This document shows positions 1 to 8,258 of a stretch of 17,409 bases of DNA, piece after piece. Source of the DNA: Conidiobolus incongruus B7586 (Eukaryota; Entomophthoromycota; Entomophthoromycetes; Entomophthorales; Conidiobolaceae); the NCBI GenBank assembly GCA_000697335.1, contig JNEM01007273.1, positions 1 through 17,409 on the forward strand. Reading direction: 5' to 3'. The notes under the pieces were generated by a model. The model was not told where the DNA came from and searched no databases. It saw only the letters and a program-made list of their open reading frames with translations. A program made the position numbers and the translations under genes. Numbering within the stretch: the stretch's first letter is position 1; each line of letters starts with the position of its first letter.

Positions 1-40
<40 letters not shown>
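1..40. repeat. (TA)20 microsatellite at window edge
   Basis: The window opens with twenty uninterrupted TA units. The tract may continue beyond the left edge. It has no coding potential and is typical of the AT-rich intergenic DNA here. Confidence 0.95.
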
Positions 41-41
<1 letters not shown>

Positions 42-139
42 TTATTAAAAAATAGGAATAATTAAATATATAATTATTAATTATTAATTTTCTAGTAATT
101 GATTAATTATATTAATTATTAATAATTATATTATTAGCA

Positions 140-580
140 TTATTATGTCGGGTGTTAACACTGACAACAATGGGCTTTACGAGCTTAAACGGGGAATCGC
201 CAGTGGTAAACGATAAATTACCACGTAATTAAGGGAAGTTATTGGGGTTCACCAAAGTAGGTGAAAATGACTTGTTACGAATTGGGTTCTTTGAATAAAG
301 TAAATATCTCACGCTCGTCACGACTCAACACTTTTGTGAGGGCTACGAGAAAAACTTAGAGACGGTATACTTTTGAAAATGAAGATAGAAGATGTGTTTA
401 TTAGTTTGCTTGTGATAATCTTATATTAGGTTCCATTGTTGATTTTTGTGGACATGAATGACTTACGGGCAGAAAGTAATGGGATCAACTAGTTCATGGG
501 GTGTGATATCTCCAATGTGACTTCTCAAATCCTGCGGTAATCGGAGTTTCTTGAGTAATTGACAGGATTATTCTCCATCA
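140..580 (-). pseudogene. Coding-like island, probable decayed gene
   Basis: This stretch is clearly richer in G and C than its flanks. On the minus strand it holds three separate open pieces: one containing LLKKLRLPQDLRSHIGD (about 476-570), one containing VLSRDEREIFTLFKEP (about 275-335) and one containing SPFKLVKPIVVSVNTRH (about 140-230). A canonical donor GTAAGT follows the first piece at about 465, and a CTAAT-like branch sequence lies downstream at about 400. The pieces do not share a phase that gives a clean spliced frame, and there is no convincing start. A short plus-strand frame from the ATG at 146 (MSGVNTDNNGLYELKRG) also exists. I do not recognise the family. It is most likely a decayed gene; a small multi-exon gene whose splice sites I have misplaced is the alternative. 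Confidence 0.35.
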
Positions 581-796
581 ATTAATACTCAATTCAATTT
601 AAACTAAAAGGAAAATTTTTAATAATTCAAAATATAAAAGCAAAAAATATATATTTTAAAATAATATCATAATTATATATTAATATTAATTTATTCATTA
701 TCTTCTTTAATATGTAACTAAAATTCTAAAGTATTTTAAAATATCTTGTTTTATCCATTGTATTCTCTTTCTTTATAATTCTTTTTTTGGATATTT

Positions 797-828
<32 letters not shown>

Positions 829-1041
829 TTATCCTCCAATATTTAAATTAATTTGACAAATACTCATTTAATAAATTCTTTTATTTTTTTTTAAAAAATC
901 TATGTGATAATAAAATTAAAAATTAATGTCATATGAAATAGTTATATGACTAGTATTTTTAATTTTATTAAGGTACTTTTGTGCAAGATCCGAATTTTAT
1001 AATTTAATAATTAAATTTTAAAACTTCTTTCTTTGAAATAA
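581..1041. other. AT-rich intergenic stretch
   Basis: This is A/T-dominated sequence with frequent stops in all frames and a TAA microsatellite inside it. I see no gene, RNA or repeat structure apart from that tract. Confidence 0.7.
801..828. repeat. (TAA)9 microsatellite
   Basis: About nine perfect TAA units, intergenic. The same unit recurs at 3506-3528 (as TTA/ATT) and at 10629-10682. Confidence 0.9.
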
Positions 1042-1341
1042 TTTTCTCACAATCGGTCCATTAAGTACGGAGATTGTGGTGGTGCTGAATTTGGTAAATG
1101 GGATGGCTGGATTTTTGTTGAGTTTGAGGCTACATTGAAACTAGGATCCACCAACTCTGATAAGATTGACCTTGGCGTAGTAGTGGTGGAGTTGGTGTCA
1201 AAGCTTATTAGTTAAGCTCAACGAGTCGATGATGATTTCATTTCAGTACTCTTTGTTTACGTCGATTACAAAGAGTCCAAGGGATACAAGGAAGTAATGA
1301 GAACATTTCAAGTATCCCGACAATTCAATTCTATCCAATAA
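1042..1341 (+). pseudogene. Coding-like segment, small or decayed gene
   Basis: One plus-strand frame stays coding-like for about 100 codons in an otherwise stop-dense region, broken by a single in-frame TAA at 1213. The first part contains KYGDCGGAEFGKWDGWIF, the second VYVDYKESKGYKEVMRTFQ, and it ends at the TAA at 1339-1341. Amino-acid composition is ordinary for a globular protein. The stop falls inside a stretch with a GTTAAG donor and TTTCAG acceptor (1211-1246, 36 nt). Removing that stretch would keep the frame, but 36 nt is shorter than every well-supported intron in this window (43-50 nt). There is no ATG at the head of the frame, so either an upstream exon is missing or this is a fragment. 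The opposite strand is also partly open. I do not recognise the family. Confidence 0.4.
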
Positions 1342-1580
1342 AAATAGCCACCCAATTAACAATTGATCCAATTTCAGTGAACAGATGTGTATAACCTACA
1401 GATTAACGAATTGATAACACAATCTAACTAATACAAATTTGAAAAAAAATTTCTCAAGGTAAAAATTCTCAAAATCATCAATGTATACAAAATAAACAAA
1501 CACAAGATTAAATAATAATGATAATGATATAATAGATTTTATTTAGTTAATTATGTAATCATATACCAAATGGCAAGCTT

Positions 1581-2406
1581 TCAAAAACTTTGATGAAGGT
1601 AGTAAAAATTAACTTTAAATAATCTTAAGTCCTGCTGATGTTCCATTGCTGATGGATTGTGTTCCATGCGGCTTGGTTCCATTTTTAGGGTGGCTTGGCC
1701 TGCATGATTTGAACAGTAGGACTTGCTATATAATATAGGATGGAAATGATCTTAGGAAGCATATTTACTCGTCCAATTTGTAAACGTTTCGCGGCGTTGT
1801 AGAGCCTTTGGTGGAAATGTAAGAGTTGGTGGGGCTGGAGGCCTTGGAGGAGCCTTCGTCAGTCATCAACTCCTCGTCGAGAAGCAGACTGTTGGATCTG
1901 GAAAGTGAGTGGCAGAGATCAGCATCAAAGTTGGCAGGATTACACCACGTCGGCGTGTCTCTGTCTTTTTTGCTGGAGCCTGACCACTTGGGCTTGAGGT
2001 TAAATTTGAAATTTTTCTCCTTGATCTTCTCTGATAAATTAAAAAAGTTGAATAGAGAGTTCTGGGTTCCAGTACTGCCATTTGTCGGTATACTGTATAC
2101 TTCGCGTTTTGTAAGGTTGTCATACTCAGCGAATTGCTTCAAAAATGACTTCTCTTTAGAGTATTGGAACAGTGATGGTACTGGCGATACGGGGTGTGCT
2201 GGTTTCTTAGCATGTGTAGAAATTGCCGACCTGACATGATGAATGGTTTGTGCAGCCGATGAGCCTGTCATCGTAGCATCTCCCTCGCCGGTTTCACGTT
2301 TCTTTTGATTCTTGTCGTAGATCACACCGAGCATCCAGTGGGCTTGCTCGAACCATTGGTCCTGCTGCTCAGCATCGGTTACTTCCATATTAATTACGAG
2401 AGGCAT
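1581..2406 (-). CDS. Unknown Ser/Thr-rich protein, two exons, 260 aa
   Basis: Exon 1 is 1769-2406 and exon 2 is 1581-1725. The 43-nt intron (1726-1768) starts GTAAAT and ends ATATAG. Read without splicing, the protein would stop after 213 aa, directly at the donor. Splicing adds 48 residues that are plainly open. The start is the ATG at 2406; a more upstream TTG is unlikely in a fungus. A TATA-like box lies about 75 nt upstream. The N-terminus contains an acidic/aromatic patch (VTDAEQQDQWFEQAHWMLG), followed by a long Ser, Thr, Pro and Asn-rich region that looks disordered and rich in phosphorylation-type sites. The new C-terminus contains a short repeated MEPSRMEHNPSAMEH pattern. There is no signal peptide or membrane segment. 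I do not recognise the family; a regulatory or scaffold protein is a guess only. Confidence 0.72.
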
Positions 2407-2480
2407 TTTTCCCAATTAAAAAAATAAAAAAATTTTAAAATGGTCTAACAATAGTAAACAACTCAGCAAGCACAGTTGAA

Positions 2481-2490
2481 TATTTATATA
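2481..2490 (-). promoter_or_regulatory. TATA-like box upstream of the 260-aa gene
   Basis: The minus strand reads TATATAAATA about 75 nt before the ATG at 2406. The surrounding DNA is AT-rich, so such a motif could arise by chance. Its distance suits a fungal core promoter. Confidence 0.4.
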
Positions 2491-2803
2491 AATAATTTAT
2501 AAATATGGGGGACTTGAGACAAAATAATAAATCTAAGAGTAAATCTATATTGTAAAACCCAACTAACTCTAACCCAAGTTGAAACCCTTGCAAAAATATC
2601 AAAAACAAAGTGAATGAGAAGTTACGAGGTCATGGAAGGAGGAGGAGGAGGGTATTATATACTCCATTAATCACCTCTTTTGCATAACCTGAATGGATCA
2701 CATTTACCAAGTTCCCAAACTTAATTAAATTAAATATTAAACCAATTTGCAAACCTTCAACTGCCCAATTTGGATTAAATTTCTAGCTAATTAACGCTCT
2801 CAA

Positions 2804-3157
2804 TCATGCCTCCATCTGCCAATAGCAAACACCATTCAGTTCAAGAGTTGGGTTATTGGATATTTTATGGGAAACTTGAACCGAAATAGTAATCCAATCA
2901 ATTAAAATTTTTACGAAATGATAAATTGCAAAATAGTGATAGCATCTAGAAACCAAATGGAGAGTATTTACCTCCTTTCCCCATCCAGTTACTCTCCTTG
3001 GATTAGTCCTCCTTGGACACTGGTCGCCCCCTCAATTCCTTCTGCTTGGGATTTATCTCCCCCTTTGCCAAATCCAGCCCAATTTACAGATCAAATATCC
3101 TTAAGGATTGAAAATTTAGCAAATTTTAGTGTTAATTATGACTTCATAGTCAACTAA
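2804..3157. other. Short stretch open on both strands, possible small gene
   Basis: This stretch is richer in G and C than its surroundings. On the plus strand a frame runs from ATG 2918 to TAA 3157 (79 codons; Pro, Ser and Trp-rich, containing SPWISPPWTLVAP). A 48-nt candidate intron (2889-2936, GTAATC...AAATAG) could instead join it to a short exon starting at ATG 2867. On the minus strand, a frame open from 3090 (containing GFGKGGDKSQAEGIEGA) runs into a GTAACT donor at 2992. With a 47-nt intron (2946-2992, acceptor TTTCTAG) it continues for 47 more codons to a TGA at 2804. The minus model lacks an ATG. Both introns match the size seen in the solid genes here, and I cannot choose between the strands. 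No family is recognised. Confidence 0.3.
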
Positions 3158-4880
3158 CTCTAATTATATTCCTTATTTTATAATATAGTTAACTAAATTT
3201 TCAATAATCCAACTTATAATGATCCTCCTCATTACCATTTGATCTCCATTACTATTGCATTCTAATAGATATATATATATGTAAGTATTATATAAGATTT
3301 AATCGATTTTAATAATTGTTTATTTATTTATAAATTTTTATACCAATTTAAATTATAATAATTTAATTTGATAAAATTAATATATTATGAAATAAAAATA
3401 AAATATATTAAAAAAAGAAACTTAATTAATTAATATATACTAAAATATACTTATCAATATTTTATAATACTAGTCAATAATAAATTATACTCCATATTCT
3501 TTGGATTATTATTATTATTATTATTATTTTATCCAATTATCCTATCATTCTTTTAATTAATTTTATTTAATCAAAAATTAAAATCTAATAAAATTTTAAA
3601 ATCCAATTTAAAAAGTATTTGATTTGCATTATTTAAAATTAAATTTGGATTGGGTAATAATTCTAAATAACAAATTTAGTTACAAATTGGATTAAATCAT
3701 ATTATTGGTAGTATTTTGTGATACTGATATAAATCATTATTTTTTGAATTGTTTTTTTACCTAATACTTTAGAGTTATGACTAATTTGGCTCAAATGAGC
3801 TAATCAGCTCTTTGGAATTAGGCAGGAAATACAAATTATGATTTGAATTAATTACTTTAGTATGAAACCTATGAATTAAGCGTGCAAACGTGATGGAAAT
3901 ATGAATTGAAAGCCAAATCATCATGGAATAATCATATTTAAAGTAATATCCATTGTAAGTTATAGATCCATAATTAAAAAGGGGAAGTTTTTATCATTTT
4001 TAAATTTGTTAAAATTTATCAATTATATCAATTATTACTGCTAGTTTATATTGAATATTTTATAATATTTCAATTAATTAAATCAGGTTATCATTAAATA
4101 TTTCAATAGAAATAATCAAAAACTAATTATTATGTATTTCTCTCTGACTAGTTTCTACTTAATATTAATAAAGTACATAAAACATGAGTTAAAAAATTGA
4201 ATGGCTTTTAATCCTTTTTTGCCAAATTATTAATTTTTATGAATCAAAATTTCAGTTAAATTATAATATAATTTCTATTCAATAATTTATCATATTGTGT
4301 TTATATTTTTATATTAACCAAGAATAATAATTAAAAAGCAATAAGAAATAATAGAGTTATTGATTATTAATTAAATTAAATGAATTTAGTTTTAAATTTA
4401 ACCTTGGTAATATTGGAGATTTTAAAATTTATCAAAGTTAAAATAAATTTATAGCTAAATATTTAAATGATAAGTGTTAATATTATACCATAATCATAAT
4501 TATCAAATTATAAATATTTATTGAATATTTTATAAATAATAAAATTAATTAATTATTAATTATTAATTATTAAAATTATAAAATAATATCTAAATTATTA
4601 CGATTATCAAATAAGTATTTTTAAATTATTTTAACAAAAATTCATTTACATTATTTAGCATTGCAATTAAATTATAGTAATAAAGAATAATATACAAAAA
4701 TGTTATAGTGTATTTTAATACATGTAATAATATACTAATTTATTAATATATTTAATAATTAGTTTCATAATTAGAAAGTAGTCACATACTTTAATTTTAC
4801 AAATTTTAAACTTTACTATCGTTATGATTTGAAGATATGCACATCATAATATATTAGAAAACCACCATTTCAAAAAATAG
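3158..4880. other. Gene-poor, extremely AT-rich region
   Basis: Long runs of A and T with stops every few codons in all frames. A slightly less AT-rich patch at about 3770-3960 has no frame worth calling. A short ATT tract sits at 3506-3528. No tRNA, hairpin array or element ends were seen. Confidence 0.7.
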
Positions 4881-5084
4881 CTTTATGCCAATGAGATAGT
4901 TGTTGTGATTTCACATGTGATAGATTCTAACAAATATAGAACCTCAGTTGAAGTAACTATGCCAGTGATTGTTTGTTGTAGAATTTTCTATGTTACTATG
5001 CTCAATAAATTCTACATCGATAAAGGTTTCCTTTATTGTGATATTAGTTTAAATGCTCATAGATTATTGATTTTAAATATTTAA
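4881..5084 (+). pseudogene. Decayed kinase-like fragment (FunK1-like?)
   Basis: One plus frame is open for 67 codons in DNA where stops normally occur about every ten codons. It has no start codon at its head and is flanked by stop-dense AT-rich sequence. Near its end it reads LNKFYIDKGFLYCDISLN. This resembles the catalytic-loop region of FunK1-type fungal kinases, in which a helix with a His and a Tyr/Leu-Tyr pair precedes a G-x-L-H-R-D-I-S-x-N-N-I motif. Here the HRD triplet reads YCD and the Asn-Ile that should follow is absent, so an active enzyme is very unlikely. The assignment rests on this one motif. It is a short relic of a kinase gene or a chance open frame. Confidence 0.35.
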
Positions 5085-5676
5085 GAATTTTAAACAAAAA
5101 AAATATTTGGTTTATTTGCATTACAATCTCAATTAATTTATTAAACATCTTAATTTCATATCAAAACAAATAAATTTTTAAAAATTAATGACAAAATATA
5201 TAGTATAATTAAAAAACATATTAGGATAATATCTGAATAAGGTGTTTCCATTTATTATTAAATTTTTAATTTTGATTATATCAAATAAATTCAAATTTAA
5301 AATATGAATATTATAGCTTTTATTATCCTATAATATATATTTAAATTAAAATATCGAAAAAGAAAACTATATAACAACTTAATTCAAAAACACCTAATAA
5401 ATGACTTAAAATCAATTAATCCAATTGAACTTTCTTTGTTTCTCAATAAATACTAATATTTGAAATTATAGTTAAATTTTTAAAAAAATATATATTTATA
5501 TTTAATTAAAATTTAACATTAAAAGATGAATTTAAAAAAAATTATAAATCACTTTTTTTCATTATTAACCAATGAAATTAATATATTGTAATTTATCCTT
5601 TTTGTAGGGATGCTATAGCTCTTAGTAGTATTACCATTGAAATCATGATCTACTAGGAATTGTCACCAATCTATAA
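5085..5676. other. AT-rich intergenic stretch
   Basis: This sequence is A/T-dominated and stop-dense. From about 5610 to 5676 it becomes less AT-rich and may belong to the kinase-like relic that follows. Nothing else is visible. Confidence 0.6.
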
Positions 5677-5909
5677 CCTACACAATTAGAACTTTGCTAT
5701 ACACTAATAGATAAACTACTAATAAACAGAAATATGTTAAAAATAAGGATAAGGTTTATTATAGATATTATACACAATAATAATATAAAGCTTAATTATT
5801 ATACCAAAGATGGTGTTTATATAATAATACCAATATTGAGATAGATTTATATTCACCTGATATAATTCTATTAATAGAAAGCTATAAGACTGGTGAGCCC
5901 TCTAAATAA
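5677..5909 (+). pseudogene. Decayed protein kinase fragment (TKL-like)
   Basis: Two overlapping plus-strand frames each carry kinase-like sequence. The first (5677-5841, 55 codons) includes RFIIDIIHNNNIKLN followed by TKDGVYIIIPIL. This recalls the catalytic loop of fungal tyrosine-kinase-like kinases, where an I-I-H-R-D-x-H-x-N-N-I-L segment is followed by a D-G turn. The second frame (5796-5909) includes EIDLYSPDIILLIESYKTG, which recalls the subdomain IX signature S-D-x-Y-S-F-G-x-x-L-x-E-x-x-x-G. The two motifs come in the right order at about the right spacing but in different frames, and the key Asp and Gly residues are changed. Together they suggest one kinase gene broken by at least one frame change. 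The N-lobe is not visible. AT pressure and short length leave room for coincidence. Confidence 0.4.
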
Positions 5910-6949
5910 TCCTTCTTTATTTTGCTTAAGTAACATATTATACTATTTATTTATATTATTAATAAAATATATTATATAGGTAAATATTAATGCTTTATAA
6001 ATAAGTTATAAGTTTAGTTTAATAATAAACCCAAATAATCTCTTAGTTATTATTATTATATAAAGTATAATCTAAGGTGATATATAAAAGAATAGATTTC
6101 TAAATAAAACAACAATTAACTTTTTTGTGACTTAAATAAAGGTAGTAAAAACCAGCTTTATATTGTTTAATTAATCTTAATTTATTATCTAATAAATTGT
6201 TTAATTAATAATTATATCAGATATTTTGTTTAATAATATTCTTTTGAGTGAAAAAGCTATTTATAATATTTTTGATATTGATTATAATAGTAAAATCTTA
6301 TGAAAACTTATTCATTTTATTAAAATAATATATTATTGATTAATAATAACAAGTTATAAATCATTAATATAAAATTGATTATTTGTTACTTAAAAAAGGC
6401 AACTTAATTGTCTTAATAATACTTTAGAAGATTACTAATATAATGTATTAGATTAAGACAGAAAATTAAGAGAAATGGGATTAAATTAGTCAAAGTTTTT
6501 ATTAATTAAATTTGATAATCTAAAGAAAAAAAAATATACTTAAATTATTTTTATATAATTTAATTAAAAAAAACTTTATTTTTCTATTATATCACATTTA
6601 CATTATATTATATTTTAAATATAATTAATATTAATTATTTTATAAATTAATTATCCTTTATTTAAAATAAATTTAAAAAAAACTTTTTTAAATAAATTAA
6701 TTTAAATATTTTATAATTTAAGTTTATTTTATGAAAAAAAATTTTTTTATTTTAAAGTATAATAATAAATTATTTAATTAATTCTATTTTATAATCGAGA
6801 TGAATTTATTATATATATAACATTAATCACTAATCATTAATCTTAATTTGAATAATAATTATATTAAAATTTATTTTAAAAATAAAATTAAAATATGAAT
6901 TAAATTGAGTTTGAATGTGATATTTAACAAAGTATGAATTGATTTTATA
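5910..6949. other. Gene-poor, extremely AT-rich region
   Basis: Homopolymer-rich A/T sequence with no frame, RNA or repeat structure that I can support. Confidence 0.7.
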
Positions 6950-7369
6950 TGTGAAAAAAGATTTGAAGTATCGATAATTCAATTTTGTCGCGGCTATTAG
7001 CTCTTTGAGCGTCATCGAGGACACTGACATAGCCATTGTGTAAGTCAGGTTCTGAAGCATGGTACCTACAAACTGAGGTAGGATACCGATTATCAGTTCC
7101 CTAGCTATCCGACGATGATTACTGATAAATGGGGCTTTGAAGATGGTGACTAGACCAGTAGCAGCAGTAGTAGCGTGAGAATCTGGCATGCTAAGAAGGC
7201 AAAATCACAGAATATAAATAGGAATAGACGCAGAACGGTTAATGGAATATGCCTCAAGTGAAGCTATAAGTGGCTCCTTGAGTATGTTTGAGAGTAGGTC
7301 TTTAATAGGAAAGTAAGGTTTATTTGTAGAGTAGAATAGAAAGTCCTCCCTTGGACTGAGTGGAAAGTG
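6950..7369 (-). pseudogene. Unidentified coding-like fragment, broken
   Basis: The minus strand has one frame that is coding-like from 7369 down to about 6950, interrupted by a single TGA at 7205-7207. The upstream part contains NKPYFPIKDLLSNILKEPLI; the downstream part, which could start at ATG 7189, contains GLVTIFKAPFISNHRRIARE and hydrophobic stretches. After about 6950 the frame stays open to 6830 but becomes AT-driven Phe/Asn/Ile/Lys sequence, so the real coding signal has ended. This looks like a piece of a larger gene. The pattern weakly recalls the middle homology region of fungal zinc-cluster transcription factors, but no zinc cluster is present and I would not name it. A functional short gene starting at 7189 is less likely, because its C-terminus is only AT-rich filler. 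Confidence 0.38.
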
Positions 7370-7556
7370 TTAGCATAAATAGGCAACCACGGATGAATAG
7401 CGTGGTGATGTAGATATTGAGATATCAAGGGTTTAGAGCGTTATTCACAAGTGATTGATATTATTTATATGGCTTAATTGAAATGATCAGTGATTTGATA
7501 GTGATTCTGAGTGAGAGAAGGTATTGATTAGATAACAATTGTCACAAAATTGATAT

Positions 7557-7629
7557 GCCCGGCTAGCTCAATCGGTAGAGCGTGAGACTCTTAATCTCAA
7601 GGTTGTGGGTTCGACCCCCACGTTGGGTG
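7557..7629 (+). tRNA. tRNA-Lys (anticodon CUU)
   Basis: A full cloverleaf of 73 nt folds here. The acceptor stem is GCCCGGC with GTTGGGT, including three G-U pairs. The D stem is GCTC/GAGC, the anticodon stem TGAGA/TCTCA with loop CTCTTAA, and the T stem GTGGG/CCCAC; the discriminator base is G. The anticodon CTT reads AAG lysine codons. The Pol III B box (GGTTCGACCCC) is canonical. There is no intron and no encoded CCA, as expected for a eukaryotic nuclear gene. The sequence is very close to the common eukaryotic tRNA-Lys(CUU). Confidence 0.97.
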
Positions 7630-7656
7630 TAAGCTGATCAATTTTAGTTGACATAA

Positions 7657-7664
7657 TTTTTTTT
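7657..7664 (+). terminator. Pol III terminator for tRNA-Lys
   Basis: A run of eight T lies 28 nt downstream of the tRNA. A weaker T4 run at 7642-7645 may stop the polymerase earlier. Confidence 0.7.
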
Positions 7665-8258
7665 CTCCACTTATCAATTAATTAATTTTCTTCTCATTAC
7701 TTCAATTTTTTTTTAAATGTTTATATCACAATATCTATTTTATTTTTAAAATCTTTTAGTCAACCTTTTATATTAAATAATTTACTTTAATTATTTTAAA
7801 ATTTTTATAAAAATATAATTTATTTTTATTTTAATATTAAAAATATTGTATTCAAATATTACATCCTATATCCTTTTATTTTTTTAATTGACTAAATATA
7901 TGTTGAAATATAATAGGAAATTAAGTCAACCACTTAATTATTAGATAATGAAATTATAATATAAGAATAATAATAATAGCTTATAGAATAATAAAATTTT
8001 TTTGATAATTAATTAACTATTTTAAACTTGAAATAATTCATTTTTTCATTATTAAGAAACCCAATTACATCTATTTCAAAATTCCCATAAATGAATTCAT
8101 TAAATAATCATTAAATAAATGATGATTTAAATGATAAACAAAATAGTATTTAAAATTAAATTTACTTTTAAAGTATAATAATTTTAAAATTTAAAACAAA
8201 ATTAAATTAAATAATTTTAAATAAATTAATTTTTTTAATAGTTAAAATATTATAAACT
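7665..8258. other. Upstream region of the MED15-like gene, no gene seen
   Basis: Extremely AT-rich with many T and A runs. It must hold the promoter of the gene that starts at 8259, but no TATA box can be picked out of such sequence with confidence. Confidence 0.6.

Noticed and set aside
1826-2239. A 137-codon plus-strand frame
   Set aside because: It is antisense to the 260-aa gene and lies wholly within its first exon; the minus strand has the spliced model and a TATA-like box.
5610-5676. Segment with a peptide resembling SSITIEIMIY upstream of the kinase relic
   Set aside because: It could be another piece of a kinase, but it is too short and stop-broken to assign.
6830-6949. The C-terminal 40 codons of the minus frame starting at 7189
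   Set aside because: The residues are AT-driven (Phe, Ile, Asn, Lys) and continue into non-coding sequence, so I do not count them as part of a gene.
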